Origin: Panaeolus papilionaceus
Taxonomy: Eukaryota > Basidiomycota > Agaricomycetes > Agaricales
Assembly (NCBI GenBank): GCA_015501605.1
Contig: JADNRZ010000053.1
Coordinates: forward strand, 1-64,000
Direction of reading: 5' to 3'
DNA length: 64,000 nucleotides
The stretch's first letter is position 1; each line of letters opens with the position of its first letter. Below the pieces are notes generated by a model. It was not told the DNA's origin. It did no database searches and was given only the letters and a program-made list of their open reading frames with translations. Shown here one piece after another: positions 44,780 to 54,821 of the stretch. The position numbers were made by a program, and so were the translations under genes.

Positions 44780-46465
44780 TCCAGATAAATTGTCAGTAGA
44801 AGTTGATGAAACCAACGAACTGCTGAGTATCCTTTCACGATTTGGGAACTGGCCACTCCTCCACCGCCTTCACCTTCTTTGGATCCATCCTCAACTTCCC
44901 CTCTGATACCAGCACTCCTAAATACTCCACTTCCTCCACCTCAAACACACACTTCTCTGGATTCAAATACAAATTGTTGTCCAATAGGACCTGAAGCACT
45001 CTGTGTGTGAGCTCGCGGTGTTGATCCAGGTTGGTGGAAAAGATAAGTATGTTGTCCATATAAATGATGACGCATCCCATTTCTTTCAACTCTTTGAAAA
45101 GTTCATCCATCATCATCTGAAATGTAGCAGGGGAATTTGTAAGACTGAAAAACATGATGGTAGGTTCAAATAAACCACAATTAGTGATAAACACGGCTTT
45201 GTGTTCATCTCCTGGTTTGATGCAAATATTGTTGTATCCCCAATGCATGTCCAGTTTGGTGAAAAACTTAGCACCCTTGAGCTTGTCCATCAACTCCGAA
45301 ATAAGTGGAAGAGGGTATCAGTTACGAATGGTAATGTTGTTGAGCTTCCTCTAGTCTTGGACCAGACGCAGGCTACCATCTTTCTTTTTGACGAAGAAAA
45401 ATGGGGAGGCGAATGGCGACTTGGAGATACAAATCCAACCACTACACAAATGCTCTTCAATAAAACGATCCAATTCCTGTAGTTGGTCTTGCAACAGAGG
45501 ATATACTTTGCTGTTGAATGGCTCCGCACCTGGCTTCAGTTTGATGGCATGGTCCCATACACGATTTGGTGGTAGTTGATCGAACTCGGTCTTGGCGAAG
45601 ATTGGCGCAAAATCAGCCATGTAGTGCTCATGACCCTTAAGCTTGGCAACCCCTTCATCAAAATGCTCCCTGCATTCTGCTAACCTCCTCACATCCTCAC
45701 GCATCTCCCACAACCTCTGCAAATCCATGTACACCACTGCTTCATCATCCTCCCTCAACTCTTGCTCAACTACGATCCTGACTTCTTCCACCCTCCTCTT
45801 CTTGTCCACATCTTCTTCACTATGCAACCACTCCTCTTCATCATCTATCTCCAGTCCACCAATATTGTGGTGATCATTAGGGTCTAATGGTAAGGAGTCA
45901 GGACCGTCATTCACGGCAGATAGGGCAGGGGGAAAGGAATTAAAGCAGAGTTTTCCAGTGTGCCAGTTAACCAAAGGATTCCAACAACGAAGCCACACAT
46001 AACCCAAAATTAAAGGTGAAGAACCAATATTTGTGACCGAAAAGGTGATGTCTTCTGTGTGGTCTTCCATCAATACATGTAGAGTGCATTGGTATCAAAT
46101 AGAATGCGAAGAATTTCGAGACCCATCAGCGTTGTAAATGGCAATGGGTGTGGCAGGGGGGAAAGAGGTAAGGAATGAGAACAAGCAAAATCCTCATGGA
46201 TGTAACAACCTGTGGCACCACTGTCAAGAAGCGCCTCCAATGACAGTGAATTCTCCTTAGTAACTTGAATCCTTAATGGCACCACGACCGAGTCCTTCTT
46301 TATCCATTTGATCATGTCCCGAGGTTCCTTAAGTTGACATAGAACCTGTTCTGCATCTATCACATCAACCCTTCTCAACATTTCCACCAAGGAATCATTC
46401 ACTTTGTCCCAACAACTGCTGTTAGACCACTTTCGCAGTGTTGTTAGGGCATCTTTCACATCCAC
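44780..46465 (-). pseudogene. Protease and reverse transcriptase of gypsy family 2
   Basis: Frame 46465-46070 holds the protease motif LLDSGATGCYIHEDF. Frame 46073-45351 covers the linker and the RT start (FFFVKKKDGSLRLVQD), ending at a TAG. Frame 45293-44835 holds the RT palm, with FFSLTNSPATFQMMMDELF and IIYMDNILIF. In place of YMDD there is YMDN, losing one catalytic Asp. The RT-RNase H connection near 44740-44830 has further stops. Confidence 0.85.
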
Positions 46466-47043
46466 ACATCCTCATACACACTCTGCAACTGATGAAACTC
46501 TCTTCTGTCTCCAGGAGCCATGCTGCAAAGGCATCTCAGACGAGAATTTGTGAACCTTAACAGGCATGGTCTCCTCACAACTACCATCAGTTGCCGCGAT
46601 CTCATCACCCACATCTCCCACATCTTGCACCACCCTTGGTTTGTCAACCCAGCCCATGTAAACCTCATCATCCGCTCCGCGAACATCCTCTTCACATTCT
46701 ATCAAGACTTCACTGTTTGGAGAGGATGCAAACCTCAAGAAACATGGGTCATCGTCATCATCGCAATCCTCCACAGTTGCCATATGTTGTTTCCCCATCT
46801 GAACAACATCTACACCAGGCTCATCTGCATGATGCACACACTTTTTTCGTTCAATCAAGACCTCACCACTTGAAGGAGTTGCCAGCTTTGACAAATGGTT
46901 GTCCAATTCATTCTTGTTCACAACCACAGTTGCCCCACGGCACTCCACCAAACTATCACACGGTTTTTGAAAGGTAAAAACATGATCATTAACTCCTTGA
47001 CTATCAATGACAGAGGTCTCTACCAGCGGAGAGGATGCGACAT

Positions 47044-47370
47044 TCACTCTCTGACACCGCCAAAAGAATCCACACTAGTGTCTACATCATCCACAAATTC
47101 AAAACATCCTGCGATCGCATTCTCTGCCTCCACAACATCATCTTCTGTTCCATACTCGTACACCTCCATCATCTCCCTAATGAATGCACCTGGCCTCTGA
47201 GGTTTAGGACAATTGCGAGCATAGTGGCCCAATTGGTGACAATTGCAACAGTCAACAGTCGACATATCGACATTACACCGACCCCAGTTGACTGTGGTAC
47301 GGGCAACGGGGGTGTTGCGAGCAACAGCAGGTGTAGGGGTAGCAGACCTAGATGTAGCAGCGATTGACAC
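47044..47370 (-). pseudogene. Gag zinc knuckle of gypsy family 2
   Basis: Reads CNCHQLGHYARNC, a CCHC zinc knuckle (Cys-X2-Cys-X4-His-X4-Cys), followed by PKPQRPGAFIREMMEVYEYG. It is separated from the main gag frame by a stop just upstream. Confidence 0.8.
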
Positions 47371-47394
47371 ATTAGCAGAGGGGAAGGTAACTGC

Positions 47395-48825
47395 TCAAGA
47401 TGCGAAAGCAGGGTGTGGAAGGGAAACACAATCTTCCAGACATTGCTCTGTGCGATGTCTCAGGTGCTCATCAATCTGGAGCACAAGGGTCTTGTACTCC
47501 TCGAACAACTCAGGGTGCCTGTTGGGGGACAATGCCATCATGTCCTTGATACACTCATCCACAGCAGAATCCAGCAGGAAGCATAGGGTGTTATCATCAA
47601 ATTCCGAGGTATGTTTGTACTTCTCGAAATCCGTAAAGAAGGTAGCGGCAACCTGGCTGTTCTGCCTAACTTTCTTCAACAGGCATTGGGCACACAGCTT
47701 TTTGTCTCCATGCTCATATGTGAGGTGGAGGAGATGCTCGAAGACACTCCAATCTGCAGGGAAGGAGCCTTCATAGATGGCATTGAGTGCGTTGATACAC
47801 CACTTGTTGGCAGGGCCCTCTGTCATGTAGGATAGAGTGAATAATATCTTCCTGCAAGGGTCCCTAAACCCATTGGGATCATTCATGAAATGCTCATAAA
47901 CGGAAGCCATGAAGCTGTCGAAGTGGTCCTTGTCGCCATCAAAGGCTTTTGGAGTGTTGATCTTTGTGACACGCTGAATCCATGGGTTAACAGTGGGTAT
48001 ATGCACATTGCCGACACCCATAGCATTTTGCTGAGCACCAGGGTTGTTGAGAGCGTTCATAGCAGTGAGAAAAGGGTTGCCAGCAGGGCCAGGGGCAGGG
48101 TTAGCAGTGGCATTGACTGCAGCTAGGAACAGGTTCTCAGGTTGAGCAGCTGCAACAGGGGGAGGGGCAACAGGAGCAGTAGGGACAGCATGAAACTGAG
48201 GTTCAGCAGGAGCGATGTCAACAGGTGCTTGACGAGCGGCACAAGTGGGAGTGTTAGGCAAATTGCGGGTATTGGTTGCCAGAGCTTGGTTGGAGAACAA
48301 CTCAGCTGCATATACCTGGTGTAACTCCATGAAAATACAGCGCTGTTCAGCTAGGGCGAAGTTGTATGTGTCAATAGGCATGAACTGGATGTTTCCCCCC
48401 ATAGTGGCAGCAGCAACTTCTCTAGCGTTCCCACCAGCAGTGAGGGCATCACGGATGGTGTCAGCATTCTGGATAAGTCCAGGTATGACATCAGCAGCAG
48501 CCGGTGGTGCAGCCTGAGGACTGGCATAAGGAGGTGGTGGTGGTCTGTTTCCAAGATCAGGTGGCACACCTTGTGGAACAATGGGCAAAGCTCCAGCCAA
48601 TTGGTTCAGGTTCAGGGTTTGACTGGCCTGGGTGGGTTCAGGGTTGGCAGGTTCAGGGTTGGTATCAGCACCAGTGTCACCAGGGGTAGCAGCAGCAGGG
48701 CCAGCAGCTTCAGGGGCAACAATATTGGCATTGACATTGTCAGGGCCAGCAGCCTGGGGATTTCCAGCTTCATCGTGAACACAAGAGCAAGATCTAGCGT
48801 GAGTTACATGATCATTATCAGCCAT
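47395..48825 (-). CDS. Gag of gypsy family 2
   Basis: Open frame of 476 residues from ATG at 48825. The first 270 residues are Ala/Pro-rich. A Ty3-type capsid domain follows from about residue 280 (TPKAFDGDKDHFDSFMASVY, LSYMTEGPANKW, DWSVFEHLLHL). It ends at a TGA directly before the zinc-knuckle frame, probably a mutated codon of a longer gag. It packages element RNA in particles. Confidence 0.8.
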   Translation of the reverse strand: MADNDHVTHARSCSCVHDEAGNPQAAGPDNVNANIVAPEAAGPAAATPGDTGADTNPEPANPEPTQASQTLNLNQLAGALPIVPQGVPPDLGNRPPPPPYASPQAAPPAAADVIPGLIQNADTIRDALTAGGNAREVAAATMGGNIQFMPIDTYNFALAEQRCIFMELHQVYAAELFSNQALATNTRNLPNTPTCAARQAPVDIAPAEPQFHAVPTAPVAPPPVAAAQPENLFLAAVNATANPAPGPAGNPFLTAMNALNNPGAQQNAMGVGNVHIPTVNPWIQRVTKINTPKAFDGDKDHFDSFMASVYEHFMNDPNGFRDPCRKILFTLSYMTEGPANKWCINALNAIYEGSFPADWSVFEHLLHLTYEHGDKKLCAQCLLKKVRQNSQVAATFFTDFEKYKHTSEFDDNTLCFLLDSAVDECIKDMMALSPNRHPELFEEYKTLVLQIDEHLRHRTEQCLEDCVSLPHPAFAS

Positions 48826-48947
48826 AGCAGCGATTTGAAAGTTCCAAGAAAAGTCCAGTGCAAGAAAAGAAAAAGTACAATTAAGAAAAAGCTAGAGAAA
48901 CAGAGACAGAGTGTGTTCGAGATGAGGAAGCCAGAAATTTTTATTGG

Positions 48948-48959
48948 TACCTTCAACCT
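48948..48959 (-). other. Primer-binding site of gypsy family 2 (self-priming type)
   Basis: Plus-strand TACCTTCAACCT lies 2 bp inside the 5' LTR edge. The same 12-mer (as read on the minus strand) occurs in the LTR 32 bp after a TATATAG box: 12/12 in the left LTR and 11/12 in the right LTR (49010-49021, one G for A). The match implies that the element transcript primes itself. Confidence 0.55.
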
Positions 48960-48961
48960 AA

Positions 48962-49165
48962 TGTTAGGGAAGGGTGCAGAAAGTGCAAACAAAGTGGGAA
49001 TCTATAACAAGGTCGAAGGTATCGACTACAAAGGTGAGTCCCTACTCTATATAGTGTAACAACTGACAGTGACAAGGGTGACGAGACACAGATAAGGAAA
49101 GGGGATTGCTATATAGAGAAGGGTTGAGACAGGAGATGAGGAAAGAGGACCGTCATGTCCTAATA
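48962..49165 (-). repeat. 5' LTR of gypsy family 2
   Basis: 204 bp. TATA box CTATATAG at 49047-49054 (minus strand) lies 32 bp before the predicted transcript start near 49021. It differs from the other LTR at a handful of sites, several of them CpG/TpG. Confidence 0.9.
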
Positions 49166-49740
49166 ATGGAGTTCTTAGCTATCTATGACTGCAAGTTTGG
49201 CTATGTTAAGGATGAAGACAACACTGTTGCTGATGCACTCTCTAGATATCTGTCTGCCTCTGTGACAAGCACTTGTAAGGCAGAGCAAAATTCCTCACAT
49301 CCTTATAATGACAGCAAACTGAAACATCTTATCCTTTTGGAAAACCTACACATATAAACCCTCTACAAGCAATTGCTGCTCTAGTGGACTATGAATCACT
49401 GACCTCTGGAACCACAAGGAAGACAAAATCCTCTATTAGCCTCAATGAAGACTTCCTTCAAAAGATCAAGGTGGGTTATACAAAAGACCACTGGTGCAAA
49501 CAATTGCTGTCCAGTTTTGTATGCATGTCAGAGTTCACTATTATCAATGGTCTGTAGTACATGGATGGCTAACTCATCATACCTAACCATGGCAACATAT
49601 GCAAACACCTTTTTTGAATGGCCCACAATCAAATGGGTTACTTCAGTTTTTTCAAAAGCTATGACCTCTTGAGTGACACATACTTCTGGCCTGGAATGAG
49701 AAAAGAACTTAAAGACAGTTACATATATATTACTCCCCTG
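49166..49740 (+). pseudogene. Gypsy family 3 fragment: RNase H end and integrase zinc domain
   Basis: Continues the reading broken at 41840: MEFLAIYDCKFGYVKDEDN, TVADALSRYLSAS, then a spacer and YDLLSDTYFWPGMRKELKDSY of the integrase H2C2 region. Stops and shifts occur throughout. Similarity fades at about 49740. Confidence 0.8.
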
Positions 49741-50325
49741 TAGTGGCATAGCCATATGTGGGGATTACTTGTCTATGTACAAAGTACAGGTGTTATCTAA
49801 ATGTATTCTATCTGTCTATGAGGGTTCTAGGGCTACATTTGGTTCTGACTATTGTTGAGCCTAAGGCCATGATCTGGACCATATGTAGGATCCTGGCTGG
49901 GTTGGCAATGTTGAGTATTCATATTTGATTGATTACTCCTGGCTCAGAGCTGTTCATCAACAGCTTCATGCTGTTGCAGTTGTGGGGGCTGAGAATGTTG
50001 GTGATGTTGCTGGTGGTGCTGCTGGTATTGGTGTTGCTGCAAAGGTACATGGAGCTGAGTCACATGATGGCTGTTGGCCACAGCATTGAAAGAGGGAGAG
50101 AATTTGAAGGGTTTTCTAAAAGAGCAGGAAGGTTATGGCATCCAGGACTTTGCATACATATCCAAGGATGGATTGGGTGATATAGACAGAAGAGATGACC
50201 ACAAGCTTTTGTAGGTGCTTGGTGTCATCAACAAGTTGTCCCCATGGAAACATTGTGGCCAGTTTGCATATGGTTGAAGTTAGGACTGATTTCAGGGCTA
50301 AGCTGCTGGCTGTTATGATAATAAT
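49741..50325. other. Spacer, no gene seen
   Basis: Contains a short GTTGCTGGTGGTGCTGCTGG imperfect triplet run near 50005-50040. No recognised coding sequence. Confidence 0.4.
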
Positions 50326-51224
50326 CTAAAATTTTACTGGCTTTAGGAGCTCATCCAGAGTTGACCAGAGCCCAAGTCCAAATCTCTTTCTATCTGTGTT
50401 TGTGTTTGTCATATTCACATAGTGCTTAGAATCCAATGACTCTAGATCAGCCTCTGTCATGAACTTGTTGACAATGAAGTGAAATATCCCCCCTGCACAA
50501 AACTGAGTAAATGACAGACATCTTTTGTTGCATCTAATGGAGTGTTACTGTGGGTTAAAAGGGCAGAGAGGATAGGAATGAGGGAGCTAGGGGGAAATTC
50601 AATGATGAGTTTGAGGTCATGGAGCACCAGATGACTGCCCTTGGTGTAGTCATAATTGCCAAGGGCAATGATAGCACACCAGCCAAAGGGCAGATTCAGG
50701 TAGTCTTCATGGAGGGTGCAGCAGATGTAGGGGCCAAAGTTGAAGGTTATGCAGAAGAATGCAGAGTTCCAGAAGTTCCATTTGAGGGCAGGCATCCCAT
50801 TGGATAACTTGTTGACTGCTGTTTCATAATAGTTGTAGACCTTAGAGGCCCATATAGTGGATGCATCTAAGAAATGATTGAAACTGGGGTCTGTTGAAAA
50901 GAAAAATGGTGGCTTACAGTTGGCAAATGCCTCCAAACACTTAATGTGCTTGTTGTGCAGAAGCTGTTGGAAGACCTCCTCATGTGTGCAATTTAACCAG
51001 TGCAGAACCTTTGAACCCTGTCCATACAAAATCCCATACCTGGCAGTAGAAAAATCCTCACAGCAATGATCCTTCTCCTTTTTGGTGAAATCCAAACTTG
51101 GATAGATGTCATCCAGGAGCTTGAACACCTTGTTTGCTGACACAGTATAGCAGGGGTCACCCATGATTCTAACAACAACACCAATGACCTTGTTAGTCTG
51201 GCCATCCACTAGAGGCTGTGACAT
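50326..51224 (-). pseudogene. TET/JBP-like 2-oxoglutarate/Fe(II) dioxygenase (KDZ-associated type), decayed
   Basis: A 255-residue minus-strand frame (51224-50457) matches the basidiomycete TET/JBP family: FNFGPYICCTLHEDYLNL with the iron-binding His-X-Asp, then FGWCAIIALGNYDYTKGSHL, LKLIIEFPPSS and the distal His in LLTHSNTPL. A frameshift near 50490 separates the C-terminus (FIVNKFMTEADLESLD, LWSTLDELLKPVKF), which runs to a stop at 50326. The 2OG-binding Arg expected before SFVQ reads as Cys-His, so activity is doubtful. TET/JBP enzymes oxidise 5-methylcytosine. In mushrooms many are carried with KDZ transposons, and a KDZ transposase fragment lies at 59.7 kb. The N-terminal part of the gene was not found. 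Confidence 0.82.
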
Positions 51225-52564
51225 TCTATACCATTAAAACATAACACAGAGTGAAAAAGTTGAGAAGAAAAGAAAACTCACCTAGGTAGATACTTAAGAA
51301 CATTATACACTTGCTTTGAGCCAGCAAACTGCCTTGTACTCACAGACAAGAGGCAGCAGGTGAGGGAGGAAGTGAACTATGTCTAAAAAAGACACATACC
51401 CTTCTTTAATGTCAGAAGCAAGTCAGAACCAAACAAACATAATTATTTCATATACCAGTCCTTGGTCCAGCATAATAATAATAATAATAATAATAATAAC
51501 CAACTTGCAACCTCTTGCAACTCTTCATGACTAATTCTTCCACTGCCTCTTTTGCTTATCCTTCACAGCTTCAACCATGCCCAGAGATGGTCTCAGGTTG
51601 CCAAGTCAAAGACTCTGCTCACTCTATAATCCCATCATTTATTCCCAAATAAAGCCATGGTGCCATTGCCCTAACTGTCACCATTGCTGCCTTGGACTCA
51701 GAAGAGATTAGAAGGGACACATCCACCAAACCCAAAGTATCCAGAAAGACCAAAGCTTCAACAGCCAGGTCCAATTACAGCAGGAACTTGAGGAAGATAA
51801 TAGAGAGCAACAACCTGTTAATATTCAGATCCACATTGGCAAGCCTGCTCCAAATCAATTGATTGTCTATTCATCTAGCATTTGTGTTCATCTTCTCTCT
51901 GTGAGTATTTTGAAAGGTCTATGCTTGTAATTTCTGAAATGTGAGGTTTTTAGTTCTGCTCTGGTTGTTGAAATGGTGGCAAACTATGGTCATGTGCCTC
52001 TTGTGGTATACAGGCATTTTGTGAAGACTGCATTGACTTCTCCAGATTGGCTGAAGATGCCATTTTTCAATGCTCTTTCTGTTGGGCACTGAATGATCAT
52101 GTTGGACAACAGCCTTATGTGAGTATCTTTTGTTGCTTTGTGTTGATTTAATTGTAGCAGATGTCTGAAACTTAACAGCCTCTTGCCTTGAAGTCAGCCA
52201 TGAACACATGTGAGGCTTGGCTTGTATGTGATACCAGTCCCCTCATAATGATTTCAGGCTGTGTAGCTTATCACACATTTACTGCTCCAGTTATTCCTTT
52301 GTCTCTTGCAGAAGGACAAACTGCAGAGCAAGAACCTCCCTTCTATTAGAAGCATGTGTGTAATGGGTGCCTGTGGCAGCCTGCTTCAAAATTTCAAGCT
52401 AGTTGAAAACTTGAAAACCTCATGCTGAGCAGTCACTATTGAACTGCTCTGATTTTGGTGCCCACTCTGGGTTTGTCTGCTTCACAAGTTCTGGCAAAGC
52501 TACACAATATTTTTGGTTGCACAAATCTCTTTGCCTACTGGGTGGATGCAATGCCTCCAGTGCA
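51225..52564. other. Repeat-derived stretch with AAT microsatellite
   Basis: An (AAT)n run of about nine units lies at 51473-51499. The rest has scattered stops in all frames. A weakly coding-like stretch at 52270-52500 is unassigned. Confidence 0.4.
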
Positions 52565-52640
52565 AACATCTGAGAGCAGAAAGAGGCAGAGGATCAAACC
52601 CAGGTGAAAACACTATTTAAGTGATGAGCTGGCATTTGCA
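52565..52640 (-). repeat. LTR fragment of gypsy family 1
   Basis: The reverse complement reads GCCAGCTCATCACTTAAATA, then CACCTGGGTTTGATCC and CCTCTTTCT. This matches the promoter part of the family 1 LTR (32285-32337). Confidence 0.75.
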
Positions 52641-54689
52641 GCATTTTGGTAATCCCCTGAGGGCCTTTGCTCCAAATGAAAACATGTTTTACAGCCTCAC
52701 TAGTTGCATTGATTCCTTGTAACTCCAGTTTCTGTAGGATCTAATATTGTAAAAACATTAATGTCTGAATAATGTATAAAGATGGGGTCTTTGCTCACCT
52801 TGACTATCTTGAGAGCATTTGCTGCATTTTCATGGATAATCAAGAATTTAGGTAACCAGGATTTTAGCTTGGATTTCCATGAGCCACCACATTCTGTAAT
52901 CATCAAACCCCACTGGCACTCACCACTTCACATATTTTGTTAGTGGTCCAAGTGAGTACTTATCACTCTCTTCAGAGTCTCCTAGCAACTCTTCACCTTA
53001 TTTCTCAATTTATGGCTTAGATTTTTATTTAATCTCTACATACTATAGAGATACTAGATGCTCTATATTATTCTTTCATGTATTTGGGAGAGATTCTTCT
53101 TAATTTTGTATATTACACAAGATAGTCAAAGTCCATAGTGAGTCCCTAGGGAATCTGCAACTCTTGACAGACCTGGATTATTTTTGGTGTCAATTATTGG
53201 CATTTTTAAATAGCAATGACAAGAGCTTATCTAATATAATTTCTAAAGAATTAAAACATATCTACATAGCTTAGCATCAAGTATATGCTATGAATATAAA
53301 ACTGAGAACTTATAATTTTCTTCAATTCAATAAAATATTAAAGTCTGCATCTATTTGCTATATAATACAAACACAGTATCTAAGTAATTATTACATGTCA
53401 AGAAAAGCCACAGAAGCATAGACTAACAGAAGAGAATAAAGAGAATGCTGTTTTGGAGGGTGGTAAAGAAACATTGACAGCCATATGACTGCCCAAAGGG
53501 TAGAAGTTGAGGGTTTCTTCCAGAGCAGACAGTAGACCCACCCCATGAACCCTTGTTGGTTAGCATTTCTTTCACAACAAAGAACTGTTTGTCCATTGAC
53601 AAGCATTCATTCATCATCTTATCTGCCTGTTTGCTTATCAACTCTATGGTCTTGGGGTTAATATAGCATATAAGCTGGATGAGGGTCAGGGACTTTGATA
53701 AGAGAAAAGCATTTGTTAAGAACTAACCAGCTCAGGATTGCAGAAGGGACAGTTCATCAGTGAGCACCAGAGATGCCCTTCAAGTTTCTTTGAATACAGC
53801 ATTCTTGATAACTTCATTTGGGTCAGTGAGAATGAAAGTGCTTAATGGGGGCTGTATCTCACTGCTTCAAGGACCTTGAGCAGATGTCGTCAATACTCTC
53901 CAGAAACAGATAGCAAGGTTGTGGTGACAAGATCCCAAGACCATTTGTCCTCTTCTTGATTCTAAAGTGCAGCCCAGAGACAGATGCTGTTATTGAAAGA
54001 ATCAAAGGACACCTCTCCATGGAGATTATTAAAGAGTGAGTGCTGCAGCACATAATTACTCCTGGTATTAAAAACTTTTTATCAGCAAAACTCTGATCAT
54101 CAAAGATGTCAATGGGAAGACAACATGTATGGTGAGCTCTGAGATGCCAGAGGCACTGAGGTCAGGTCTGTTGGACCTGGTCAAGGGAACCTTTCCAAAC
54201 AAGCTTGTTCAAATGAACTTGGCAGAGCTGTCTAGTAAGAACAATACTTCACAGTTCCCTTTACACAGTACTATCAATATGCAGCCAGAACATAGGTCTT
54301 GCAGTTCTTGTGTATCAAGTGAGCATTCACTGACTGCTTCAAGGATACTACAGCTTCTCAAAATGCAGAACCAGAAAGGATATACAAGCAGAGAAAAAGA
54401 TCAGTGGGTTTGGTGTCCAGACTGCCACTCATCCATCAAGACTGAAGAGTGCTGCAGAGAGTATGATCTGTTCTTTGACCTTGCAAGCAAAGAGCAGCTC
54501 AAGGTAATCAAGAGGCTGAAATGTCAACTTGCACAATTGGTGAAGAGTTGGAGTTTCACAAGAAGTGCCAGGTGCAACATTACATGGACCTAGAATATGA
54601 GGTGCTAAAGGCTTATATCATACACATCCACACTGTTTGGACATCAAGACAGCTCCATTCCTAGAAGCAACCTTGAACATTAATGTGTG
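52641..54689. other. Repeat-derived stretch, one unassigned frame
   Basis: AT-rich from 52900 to 53400. A 154-codon plus-strand frame at 54129-54593 contains paired Cys (CSSCVSS, WCPDCHSSIKTEECC) but has no ATG-context, splice or domain support. It may be a decayed transposon protein. Confidence 0.35.
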
Positions 54690-54821
54690 CATAAGAGAAC
54701 ACAGAGATGACAAAGAGAGACAATAATAAGGAAAGGGATAGGAGGTAGCAGGAGATCCCCTGATATTACCCCCCCTCTAGGATTGCTTTGCCCTCAAAGC
54801 ATGAAGTCCAGCCTGTTTGTA

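Larger units (their letters stand above)
41841..49165 (-). mobile_element. Ty3/gypsy chromovirus, gypsy family 2, full length but decayed
   Basis: 7325 bp with 204-bp LTRs (41841-42044 and 48962-49165) and target duplication ATGGA (41836-41840 and 49166-49170). On the minus strand the order is gag, CCHC knuckle, protease, RT, RNase H, integrase, chromodomain. It includes a nested 571-bp solo LTR. RT carries stops and a catalytic change (YMDN for YMDD), so it cannot move on its own. Confidence 0.92.

Noticed and set aside
46520..47200. Plus-strand frames opposite gypsy family 2
   Set aside because: Antisense to the gag-protease linker of the element.
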